From Rhododendron vialii (Eukaryota > Streptophyta > Magnoliopsida > Ericales > Ericaceae), in the NCBI RefSeq assembly GCF_030253575.1, contig NC_080563.1:12109001-12173000 (forward strand): 64,000 bases of DNA, given 5' to 3'. Shown here in pieces: positions 33,665 through 44,733 of this stretch. The number at the start of each line of letters is the position of its first letter. Position 1 is the first letter of the stretch. The translations under genes were made by a program, and so were the position numbers. The notes under the pieces are model-generated. The model saw only the letters and a list, made by a program, of their open reading frames with translations, did no database searches and was not told where the DNA came from.

Positions 33665-36600
33665 ATGGCGGCAGAGTCGATGAAAATGTCGACGACAGCT
33701 TCTTCAATGTGCAACACCAACTTCAGCAACGGCTCCAGGAGGCCTCTCCCTCTCTCTCCTCGCCGCCTCCTCTGTCTCAATAACGCCCTAAGCCGTACTC
33801 ACTCTCTCTCCTCTTCTTCGCTCTCCAAATTCTTCGGCAGCGTCCTTCTCGATTCTACCGCTCCTCCCAAGCCCTCGTTAACTCCACGCAAGGAACAACG
33901 ACGCGGGAACTTCTCCGTATTCGCCATGGCAGCCGACGGTACGCACGTCTATGTTTGTGTGATGGAATGTAAATTCTGAATGCATTTATGTGCTTTTGTG
34001 GCTTGAATTAGTTGCTTTAGGATTGGGTGTAAAAGGCACTATCCTTCGTTCCTTTTTTTGGTTCTCGCGAGTTTTCAAGACTGTTAGCTTCAAATAGCAT
34101 TGAACTACGTGTTGAATTGAGTGTAAAATTGTAAATTTAGTTGATTTCTAGTTGAATTGGATGGAATTTTTTGATTTTTCCTCTTTATAGTGGTTAATAC
34201 GTTTGCTTAAAAGTTTGGAACGTTATGTTGAGAATTCGGACAAACCAACAAATACACAATGGGTGAAGAACAATCAAGAAAATAATGGAGAACGCAAGGT
34301 TATAGAGATTTTTACTTGGTTCCCCAACTCTGTAGTTTGGTACATCCACGACTCAAAACAGTTTCCCCAAATGGTGAGGGAAGCGTAGATTAGACTGAAT
34401 CAGGCTTCACAAACCCAACAAGTTATAATTCCTTTTTTTGGCTGTGTTTTCTTTCAGTAGGGTCTTGTTTTCTGATGATATTTCCCAAGTTTGCGCCGTG
34501 GGAAAATCAGAAAGATCAGTTTTGGTCAAGTGTTGTGTAAATGAGAAAAATTGGATGTTCCTTTCATTTGATGATCTGCTCTAGTGTTTATTATTGGCAT
34601 GATCAAAATCTGCTCCAAAGAATGCAGAAAATATAAGGGATGTTAAATTGGAGATGAATTACTACTGCTATATGAGAAAGCTATATCGTATATACTATAT
34701 CCCATAACCCTGGACATCCAAACCTTGGTTGTGTGGAGATATTCGAACATTGTTTATATCTCGGAGATTTGGGAAATGATTTTGGACCTTGTATTCTCGT
34801 AAGATTCTTGAAAATTTGTAGATGACTCCAATGTCTTGTGGGAGGTTTTCATAGTGAAGTTTATAGTCCATGCTATTTCGGCCTTTGGGACTTCAAAATG
34901 TTTGAGATACTATTATAGCAATCTTCGTGTGGTGTTCTGATATAGTTATACATAAGTTGGCTGCTAGTGCTAATGCGCAGCGGCACGTGGAGTGTTTATG
35001 CGTAATTTCAATGTATATGTTGCCAGGCCACATTGATTGTTTGATAGTTGATGACGTAATCATGCTATTCAGTCGGAAGTATGGTGCGTGATTGTGTTTT
35101 CATGGCGATATACTGTCAACATTAGTGGTGCCTCATCTCCTTTGTTATATGTTTTTAGATTTCTAGTATACATATATGGATATATCAGATAACTCTGAAG
35201 TCTGACCGGATGTTGCATACTGACCATGCACATACACGATATTATCAATTCTTTCGGTCCTTATTAAGCCCCTGAAAAATGTTCTCTAGCTAGTGCTAGT
35301 GATGGAATCCAAGTGAAAAATGGGCATATGCCACCTTGGAGATTTTGGAAATTTTGATTGAACCTTGTGGGTATGAGGAGTGGGAAGAGTATTTGAGGTT
35401 GTCCTCCAGGAATATGGCGGGTGATACAAAGGCTCGAGACCACTGGAGGTCGAGGAGGAGAGAGCTCAAGCAGCCTTAAAGAGAGAGGGGATGGTAGTGA
35501 AGTGCGCGAGGTGAGTATTGAATGTCATGCCTTTAATGAGGTGTTAACTCCTCTTTATATAGGAGCCTTGGAAGAGGGAAAAGCCAGCTGGTAGCCTCTC
35601 CCTCATTAATGTACAACAGAGTATGCACTGAAGGGGTTTTTTCTTTAAGCCTCATTATTAGAACTGGTGTTCATGGAACTCTTAGACATGGTTTGGGTGA
35701 TATATGGAGCCTGTATCATGGGGTAGGCGGTAGCTATGATATATGCTCCCAGATGTCAGCGTCGTTGCAGAGGCGTGCTTGTGTCAATGTCAGGTGACGT
35801 AGGCGAGCCCCTCTCTCTCTCTCTCTCTCTATTGCCGGTCAAGGTAGAGCTCCCTTCATGGAGGTGAGCCTTGACATTCCCTTAACTCTAGCCTCCAAGC
35901 CACATGCCTTCTTAGGTCTTGAGTGGGTACCTAGGCCCTGCGCCCGACCTAGGGTATTGTGAAGAGTTACCAGGCTTATTAGAGCTTTATTAGTGTGTGG
36001 TGAATAGGAGATGCCTCGAGCATGTCATCAAGCATTGTAATGTGTGCTTGGAGACTACCCAGAGGAGTTCCCTATATGGAGGTCCATGAAGTCTAGAGTA
36101 TGAGGAGTCATGATTCTGGAGGAGCTCGCTCGCCTTACCCGCTGGACATTGGGTCCGTTGGTAAGTGCCACGTGGCAATGCTCTTCATCATACCCACAAA
36201 CCTGTATGAGTTACACTTGCAAGGGTGTGTGATTTCCCTTGCCAAAGTCATTTTTCGGCTTTGGATTTGTGTTTGAAGTCTCCAACATCTTGCCAAATCT
36301 TGAGTCAAATTTGCTCAAGACTTGGCGAAACTATTTTAGCCACGTCACCTGGAATGGTTGCGAATGTTGTGATCCGGAGTTATCATCTAAGGGCTAAATT
36401 GGTAGCTGTTCAAATGGATTGGTTCTGTTGGAGTAACATTGCCTAAAAATAGATAAAAGACACTTTAGCTGCCAAGGAGATCCGTTGGAGATTCTCTAAT
36501 GTCATTGAAATGTTAAACGATTTAATGCTACCGTTATTGGCCAAATGTTTTCATGGATTAGATGTAAGTATCTTGGTTTACTGTTGACACGTGCAAATGT

Positions 36601-39600
36601 CTACCCACAAACTGATGCATAAGACTTTTTTTTTTGTGTGTATTTCAGCAGAGAGCAAGCGTGCAGTACCCTTGGATGATTATCGCAATATCGGAATCAT
36701 GGCTCACATAGATGCAGGAAAGACAACGACAACTGAACGTATCCTATACTATACTGGTAGAAATTACAAAATTGGTGAGGTTCATGAAGGAACAGCTACC
36801 ATGGACTGGATGGAGCAAGAACAAGAAAGAGGCATTACCATAACTTCTGCAGCAACTACCACATTTTGGGACAAGCATCGGATTAACATTATTGACACAC
36901 CTGGCCATGTTGACTTCACTCTTGAAGTTGAGCGGGCTCTCAGGGTATTGGATGGTGCTATATGCTTGTTTGACAGTGTTGCCGGTGTGGAACCACAGTC
37001 TGAAACTGTGTGGAGACAAGCTGATAAATATGGAGTACCTAGAATTTGTTTCGTCAACAAAATGGACCGCATGGGGGCAAACTTTTTCCGAACGAGAGAC
37101 ATGATAGTAACAAATTTAGGAGCCAAACCGCTTGTGCTTCAGATCCCCATTGGTGCGGAAGACAATTTCCAAGGAGTTGTCGATCTTATAAAGATGAAAG
37201 CCATTGTCTGGACAGGTGAAGAATTGGGTGCGAAGTTTGAGCATCAAGATGTTCCAGCAGATCTTCAAGAGTTGGCTGAGGACTACAAGGCACAGCTGAT
37301 AGAGAACATTGTTGAGTTAGATGATGAAGCTATGTTGGGGTACTTAGAAGGAGTTGAGCCTGATGAGGAAACAATAAAGAAATTAATTAGGAAAGGTACA
37401 ATCGCAGGCAACTTTGTGCCAGTTCTATGTGGTTCAGCTTTTAAAAACAAGGGGGTTCAGCCCTTACTTGATGCAGTTGTGGATTACTTGCCTTCACCCC
37501 TAGATGTGCCACCAATGAAAGGCACAGACCCTGACGACCCAGAAGTGACAATTGAAAGGGCTGCCAGTGATGAAGAACCATTTTCTGGGCTAGCTTTCAA
37601 AATCATGAGTGACCCATTTGTGGGTTCCCTTACTTTTGTAAGAGTATATTCTGGGAAGGTTATGGCAGGATCTTCTGTGCTGAATTCTAACAAGGGAAAG
37701 AAGGAGAGGATAGGTAGACTTCTGGAAATGCATGCCAACAGCAGAGAGGACGTTAAGGTAGCTTTAGCTGGCGATATTATTGCTCTTGCGGGTTTGAAAG
37801 ATACCAATACGGGAGAAACATTGTGTAATCCTGATAAGCCTATTGTGCTTGAAAGAATGGAATTCCCTGATCCAGTTATTAAGGTTGCTATTGAACCCAA
37901 GACTAAAGCCGATGTTGATAAGATGTCAATGGGGTTAGTCAAGCTTGCTCAAGAGGATCCCTCTTTCCACTTCTCACGGGACGAAGAGACCAACCAAACA
38001 GTTATCGAGGGAATGGGTGAATTGCATCTCGATATTATTGTTGACCGTCTCAAGAGGGAATATAAGGTTCATATTTTCATCTTTGTGCATATGTTGATCC
38101 AGTTAAATCGTTGGCTATTTTTTGCCCTCTCTCTTCCTGTCAATATATGCAAATGTGTATATGTTCTCTGGTTACATTCCTAGCTCTCTCTCTCTCACAC
38201 ACACACTCTATTACACCTAGGGGCTTGGGGGGGAATAGTTGTAAATAGACATACAGATACGTGTGCAAGCCGATATTCTTACTTGCGTGACTTGTGAGGC
38301 ATCAGTTTGCTCAAAGACACGGACCCATTACTGCCGTCCAGGGGCCGGGTAAGGGGGGAACTGTACTTAGTTTCCAAGATGATTCTTTATCTGTTGTGAA
38401 TTGTGTAACATTTTGCACAAGAAACTAATCAGTTTTTCCTTTATATGAAATAGATTATTGTTTAGGTTTGATAAATCATTATTCTTTTCTTGGAAGTTGT
38501 CATTTTTCTTTCCCTTACTTGTCCCTCCTGTTCATCATTTTGTAATGGTGTGCAAACTAAGGAAACAAATCAAAAAAATTCTCATTGTAAAACTTGTTTC
38601 TGGATAATTCGATTATTCGCTAGAATTATGTCTCCTGAGAAGTGTTTGGGTGTCCTTGACTGAGTTGTAATAAACTGGTTTGCTTGTCACTCGTAGGTGG
38701 ATGCTACTGTTGGCGCACCACAAGTAAACTACCGCGAAAGCATTTCTAGAACTTCCGAAGTGAGGTACGTTCACAAAAAACAGTCAGGTGGGCAAGGGCA
38801 GTTTGCTGATATCACCATGAGGTTTGAGCCCATGGAATCAGGTAGCGGATACGAGTTCAAGAGCGAGATTAAGGGAGGTTCAGTGCCAAAGGAATATATT
38901 CCAGGGGTTATGAAAGGAATGGAAGAGTGCATGAGTAACGGAGTGCTCGCAGGATTCCCTGTTGTTGATGTCCGTGCCGTATTAGTGGAGGGTACCTACC
39001 ATGACGTGGATTCAAGTGTCTTGGCATTCCAGCTTGCCGCCAGAGGAGCTTTTAGGGAGGGTATTAGGAAAGCTGGGCCAAGGTTGCTAGAGCCCATAAT
39101 GAGAGTTGAAGTGGTAACCCCAGAAGAACACTTGGGGGATGTGATTGGTGATCTCAACTCTAGGAGAGGACAGATCAACAGCTTTGGCGACAAACCTGGT
39201 GGTCTCAAGGTATGTTTACCTTGCTCTTGTACCTACACCAATCTCCTTTGCAATTGCATATTGAAAAGATCAACTACAGCATTGATTAAGCCATAAAGAG
39301 GTAACTGCCTTGTTTATTTGTGGACTAGAATGGAATTTAGATAATCTAGATAGAGCAATAATGAGGGTTTAATGGTTACATTATGTGTTTTTCATATGTT
39401 CCTCGTAAACTAGAGAGCTTTCGTTATGTTCCTTGTAAACTATAGAAACAGCACTGCTCTTGTATTCCTTCAATCTGTCCGTGCATTATATTTTCCTTGC
39501 GACTTACTTAAATTCTTGTGACTTGTACTTGAAGAAAAGTTTAGCTCATGTAACGACCTGCTTCAACCTTTTTAAGGAGTATTTTAAACAACGTGTTAAG

Positions 39601-40219
39601 GGAGTGCCAAACATATCATAGGCCAAAAAAATTTTGGGCCACATACACTTCCTTGTGTATCAGAAGATCTATCTTGTCGAGAAATTGATTGAGAGAAGTA
39701 TTACCTTCCCCATGCTCCGCAATACAAGCTACTAACCAAAAAAGCTCTTAAGCCATACAAAGGGCTTTCCTCTCCATTGAAGTGACACCAATTCCTTTCT
39801 TGCCGAATAAGCAACATAATCAAACGAAGAGGAATCACTTGCCAAAGATTCCTTCTCCCAACACTAGTGCCTCTCCAAGCATATTAAAACTACTCTCTTA
39901 TGAAAATCTTTCGTGGTTCAGCATTAGGGCCTGCTTTGTTCTTTGGTTGTAACTGTTTACTAGCAATCCTATATTAAACTGCACTTCAGATCATGCCTTT
40001 TTCTTCGTTTGTTTAAGCTGAATGTGGTTTTTGTGTCTTTGTTTCGATCTGCAGGTGGTCGATTCCTTGGTTCCACTAGCAGAGATGTTTCAGTATGTGA
40101 GTACGCTCCGGGGAATGACAAAAGGTCGTGCTTCTTACACTATGCAAGTAGCCAAGTTCGATGTCGTCCCTCAACACATCCAGACCCAGCTTTCAGAGAA
40201 AGAAGCGGTTACTGCCTAA
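33665..40219 (+). CDS. SCO1: Chloroplast translation elongation factor G (cpEF-G/SCO1 type)
   Basis: Four exons (33665-33938, 36649-38066, 38697-39209, 40055-40219) encode 789 residues, the usual plant length. Residues 1 to about 85 are a Ser/Arg-rich chloroplast transit peptide. The GTPase domain shows G1 AHIDAGKT (110-117), G2 RGITI, G3 [10 protein letters not shown]4 NKMD and G5 GSAF. Domain II, domain III and domain IV (mainly exon 3, VNYRES...QGQFAD) follow. The C-terminal fold ends in exon 4 with [17 protein letters not shown] moves tRNA and mRNA through the ribosome using GTP. The plastid form serves chloroplast translation and is needed for seedling greening. All catalytic motifs are intact. 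Intron 1 (2.7 kb) contains an 833-bp solo LTR. The first ATG of the frame after the (GA)n leader was chosen as start; an in-frame extension upstream lacks any targeting or domain signal. Confidence 0.96.
35366..36198 (+). mobile_element. Solo LTR in EF-G intron 1 with AACCT duplication
   Basis: It starts TGTGGGTATGA and ends TCATACCCACA, a perfect 11-bp inverted repeat with TG...CA termini. It is flanked by exact AACCT repeats (35361-35365 and 36199-36203). It carries a TATA-like TTTATATAGG at about 35551-35560, in the sense direction of the host gene. No internal retrotransposon sequence remains. Confidence 0.9.
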
Positions 40220-41150
40220 TTTGGTTTTCCTGATTTCAAGCACCTATACTTGTAAGAACCTTAAAATTTTGTTATCTTACTATTGAAATCCTGCAAACTA
40301 CTCCAATTCTTTCTGTACCCAGTTCAAGAATGTAGTGATATAAAAAGAAAAAAAGTTCGTAAACGCAACGCAAGCAAACTTCAAGGAAAGAGTGATGTGA
40401 CACTCGATCTCGATGCGATGATGATTCGTTAGGTTTTTGAATTTACCCCCAACACTTGAGTAATCACAGAGAAATTTGTACCTTTCTTTGCCGGAGATGA
40501 AGGCGATACAATTGAACCAAGGTATTGGGCTTTGGTTAAAATACTCGTGTTTATAAAAAAGATCAAATGTTCCTCTGTAAAATGATTAAATTATTTTGAG
40601 AAAATAGTTCATCTCACTATTATATACCATACAAATGTCCAAATCATTACGATACCTACATGAACCCATTTTATGTGTAAAAAAAAAATCCACATTTATC
40701 GTCTTGAATAATCCATATCTCAAAATAGTAGCGATAAATACCCTTACCAAGTGGGATCCATTAAATAAAAAATCTATCTATTCCTCATGCAGTACGTATG
40801 ATTTTATCAAATGGCGTACTGTCAATTTTTATTACTAGCGCATTCTCTATTTTCATCTCGACCTTCTCTTTGTATTTGTTGAAATTTCATGATATTGATT
40901 TGTACGCATCCCCTCATTTAGTGCTTCCATAATAGAGTCTACAGCATTAGCCTTCCCATATACAATTGTGAAGGACACAACCCACAACATCTCCGGCGAA
41001 ACAATCAAATGTTGTGTCATATTTTTTCCAACAAAACCTTCAAACGTTCTCTCTCTCTCTCCAAATTTGAAGTATGACTAGCATTTATTATTTATCATTG
41101 CTTTTTATAGCAATGATGACAGTCATAACAATATATATGTTTGGTGTGTA
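40220..41150. other. EF-G 3' flank and intergenic DNA
   Basis: The EF-G 3' UTR is expected in the first 200 or so bases. Beyond it no gene or repeat boundary is clear. Confidence 0.4.
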
Positions 41151-41340
41151 GCAAACTTTTACCAGTTCGAGGCTCGACTCGCTACACACTCGTTTGAGTT
41201 CGATTCGGATATTAAACGAACCAAACCTAAATCTCAATTTTAGACTCGTTTAATAAATAAGCCGAACTTGAACGTGACAGTATTCGGTTCGAATGGGCTC
41301 GCGAACCTAGAGTATTCGGCTCGAATGTCTCTGGAACCGC
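41150..41340. mobile_element. Fragment of the GAGCC-rich hAT-like MITE family
   Basis: GTTCGAGGCTCGACTCG and repeated GAACCTA/GGCTCG words resemble 31798-32480. Neither terminus nor a duplication is intact. Confidence 0.4.
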
Positions 41341-41364
41341 TTCATATATATATATATATGGGGC

Positions 41365-41710
41365 GGCTCCGGGAACCCTTAAAAAACCTCTAAAAAAATC
41401 CTTCAAATCTTAATCTCATAGTTTCCGATCAAATTTTGATAATCCGAGTTGCTCAATGTGTTCAGAACATGATTTTAAGGGCGCCTACAAAAAATTGGCA
41501 AAAAAAATAACCGGAAAGGGCTTGATTTGAGCAGTTTTTTATTGAACCGTTCAATAAAATTCAATAAAAAACTGTTTGGATGAAACCCTTCTCGGGCATT
41601 TTTTTTGGCTGATATCTCTCGAGTACTCTTAAAATCACATTTTGATTACATTGAGCGGTTTGGATAATCAAAATTTGGTCAGAAACTTGGGATTTTTTTT
41701 TTATAGATAT
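41365..41710. mobile_element. Palindromic MITE, same core as at 17.6-18.2 kb
   Basis: The left GATCAAATTTTGATAATCCG and the right GGATAATCAAAATTTGGTC are inverted. CAATGTGTTCAGAACATGAT pairs with ATCACATTTTGATTACATTG. The centre TTTTTTATTGAACCGTTCAA is itself self-complementary with the segment after it. It starts with GGGGCGGCTCCGGGAACCC. Non-coding. Confidence 0.6.
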
Positions 41711-42318
41711 ATTTCCTAAGAATTTCACGTATAACCTTGAATATGGTTAAATTTTTACATGTAAATAATAAAAAATCGATAACTTGTAGTCTTATCCGGG
41801 TACTCCATAAAACGACTTTGTTTGCTTGGGGGACTCAAATTCTTCGAGCACGTTTTCCAATAAATTTTATCTATCTAACTCCACTTATTATTACTTTTAA
41901 AAAAACCTTCCTATAAACTCCAAAATGAACAAGGCCATGTTTCTATAATTTTGTATTTTTATGAGATTATTTATATACAAAATAAAACTACTATTTGCAA
42001 TTTTAGACTTATATAAAAATAAAAATATTTAATATTTTTTACTCGTTAGGACTTAGGACTTGTAAATAAGTAAATAAGTTCGAAGTTGAGTCAAAAGTCA
42101 AATTTTTATTAAGTTTGAGCACGGGTCGAATTAGTTTAAAAACTTAACAAACAGATCTATCCATTCTAAAGCTCAGCTCTACTACTCTAGTTTGCAGCCG
42201 CCACACGGAAAAGTTAATTAACATGGCACATCCTCCGCAAGTTAGATCCGAATAATAATACCCGGTTACCCTAGTCTTTTGTCCAAACAAACCCGGACCG
42301 ATTCCACACGAATGCTTC
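41711..42318. other. Intergenic DNA, no gene seen
   Basis: AT-rich stretch without a supported gene or element limit. Confidence 0.35.
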
Positions 42319-42682
42319 GAGCAAGTTTACCAGCAACTTTAAAATAGCTACAAAGCTATTTTAGCTCATAAAAAAAGAAAAAACATCCTTACATCAGAGG
42401 AGCTAAACAGAGAGTCAATTTGACTCAATCCACAGTTGTAAGTTAAAAATAGCTTACAACTATTCACAAGCAATTCATTTTTTTATTATTTTCTCTCTCT
42501 CCCCCCTTCTCTCTCTCATTTTATAATAATAGAATAAAGAAAAAGGATGAAAAATGTGTATTTTAATAGCGAGTAGATTAAATATATAGTATTGATGTAG
42601 TGTTAAAAGAAATATGAGTAGATAAAATGAAAAATGTATACTGTTCACAAGTTTTTTTAACTAAGTATCGGTAAACTTGCTC
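42319..42682. mobile_element. MITE with GAGCAAGTTTACC ends
   Basis: A perfect 13-bp terminal inverted repeat GAGCAAGTTTACC / GGTAAACTTGCTC bounds the element. It is followed by TTA on the right but preceded by TTC on the left. It is closely related to 11356-11717. It stops four bases before the Helitron start. Confidence 0.75.
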
Positions 42683-42686
42683 TTAA

Positions 42687-44509
42687 TCAATACACTTGTA
42701 ATAAAAGAAGATAGGATGGTAAGCCAAGGCACGCCGTGAAAATACGAAATTACCCCTCGTAGGATTACCCTTGTAATTTAAGTTGAAGGATATGGTCGTC
42801 ATTTCTTCTTGTTTGAAAGATCTAAAAGAATATAGGATGGTTAGCCCAGCCACAATGTGAAATTACCAATTTGTCCTTATAGTTTGTCAATGGTGGAGTT
42901 AAGATATGAGGGTATTTTAGGCATTTCAGTGTTAGGTCTTTTGCTTAGTCAAGAAAAAAATGAGGTACAAAAAAAATCTTTTTTTTTCCTAATTTAAGGG
43001 ATATTGTTTTTTATAGGTACAAAAAAAAAAATCTAAAAATCTTTCTTTTCCCTAATTTAAGGGATATTGTTTTTTAAAAGTACAAAAAAAAAAAAAAAAA
43101 CTTTCTTTTCCCTAATTTAAGGCAAGCCTAGCTACCAAGTTAAAAGACAAAATTACCCTTGTAGATTTCGTCTTTCAAATATTTTTTGGACGTCTTGAGT
43201 TGAAGTTATTTTAGGTCCTACTTTGCTTAGTCAAGAAGAAAAGGCTTTTCGAAGGTATTTTAGATATTTTTGGTTCTCCTTTGCTTAGTAAAAAAGAAAA
43301 GACTTTTTTGGGATATTTTAGGTCATATTTTGCTTAGTCAAGAAGAAAATGCTTTTTCGAGAATATTTTAGGTATTTAAGGTCCTCCTTTACTTAGTCAA
43401 AAAGAAAATGCTTTTCGGAGTTATTTTAGGTCCCCTTTTGCTTAGTCAAGAAGAAAAGGCATTTCATAGGTATTTTAGGTATTTAGGTCCCTCTTTGCTT
43501 TGTTAAGAAGAAAAAGCTTTATACATCTTCTCAATCTAACCATTAGAAAAAAATATCTCTCTTTTTCTCGTTCCTCCTAGATCTCCCTCGATCTGTCTCT
43601 CATCGATCCCTCTGTAATTCAGATGAAGATAGACGCATCAATTTCTCAATCATAAATTCTTATGCACAAAAAAAGAAGCAACTACGTGGTCAGATTCTCT
43701 TAGATTTCATAACCCTAGACTGTGATTTTGTTAGAACTTCAAATCATAAGTATTTTGAGTGGTCTCTTCTTTCTGGGGTTTTCTAATTGTTTTACTTTTA
43801 TGGTTCTATTTTTTTTCAACATCAATGCTTGATAGTTTGTTGTGTGCTCTTAGCAAACCAAGCTCTAATTTTGTTCGATATATTTTGAAGAAATGCTCTC
43901 TTGCGGCAAGGTTTTCTTGCGGCAAGGTTTTACAGTTATTTTTCAAAACACAAGGATGAAAAAGCCTCATTATTTGCACAGTTTTAGAATCTAATCCATG
44001 ACATTATCTTGATTATTGTTGGTATTGTTTGAGAATGAATTTATATTTTAATTCAAAGACCTATTTCTTTGATCTATGTTTATGCAATGTTTAATTTGTC
44101 CTGATGGAATCAGAAATACCGTTCCTTATAATCCATTTTTTTAACAAGGTTGAGCTATTTGTGACTCTCTTCAGTTTTAGTGCATATGTTGGATTAAATT
44201 ACTTGCATGATCTATGAAATTACAATAGTCTTAATTAATTATTTGAGTCTACAAAATTAAAAATATTTTGGTACTCCAAAATTGTATTCTATATGTTATT
44301 TTTTTCGTATAAGAACTCCTTTTGTATTGCTTAAAAAATATTATCTTCTTCTTTTTTCTTTTAAAATGATTTTTCATTCAATTACTTACTCTTACGACTT
44401 CTTTATTTCCATAACAATATCCTAATCTAAACTATCTTACATACATGAACAGTTAATAGCTACATCAATAAGCACACAACAGTGTGCGAAGCACGCGGAA
44501 TTACACTAG
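42687..44509 (+). mobile_element. Non-autonomous Helitron in the HOP upstream region
   Basis: The left end begins TCAATACACTTGTAATAAAA after a host A. The right end has the hairpin GTGTGC-GAA-GCACGC (six pairs, one of them G-T), nine bases later CTAG, then a host T. TC start, hairpin, CTRR end and A/T insertion site are the Helitron hallmarks. No Rep/helicase gene is present. The inside (42960-43520) has minisatellite-like units with TTGCTTAGTCAAGAAGAAAA (five or more copies) and CCTAATTTAAGGGATATTG (three copies). The 5' boundary is less certain than the 3' one. Confidence 0.72.
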
Positions 44510-44557
44510 TACTAGTATAAGAGACTACTCCCGCATCCAATCACACCCCATCCCCCA

Positions 44558-44570
44558 GAACCTTCCAGAA
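44558..44570 (+). promoter_or_regulatory. Heat-shock element upstream of HOP
   Basis: GAACCTTCCAGAA is a perfect three-unit nGAAnnTTCnnGAAn element, 164-176 bp before the HOP start codon. Heat-shock factors bind such trimers, and plant HOP genes are known to be heat-inducible. A TATAA at 44516-44520 lies upstream of it, so the element may be promoter or leader depending on the real start site. Confidence 0.6.
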
Positions 44571-44733
44571 CCCACACCGATTCCCTCCCTCCAGCCCTAG
44601 AATTCTCTCGTCTTCCTCAACCACCACTCTCTTAAAACCCCCACCCCCCACACACTCTCTCTCTACAATTCTCTCTCTCTCTCTCTCTCCGCAACCCCCT
44701 AGAATAGAACGCTCCTCCAATCGACACCCCCAC

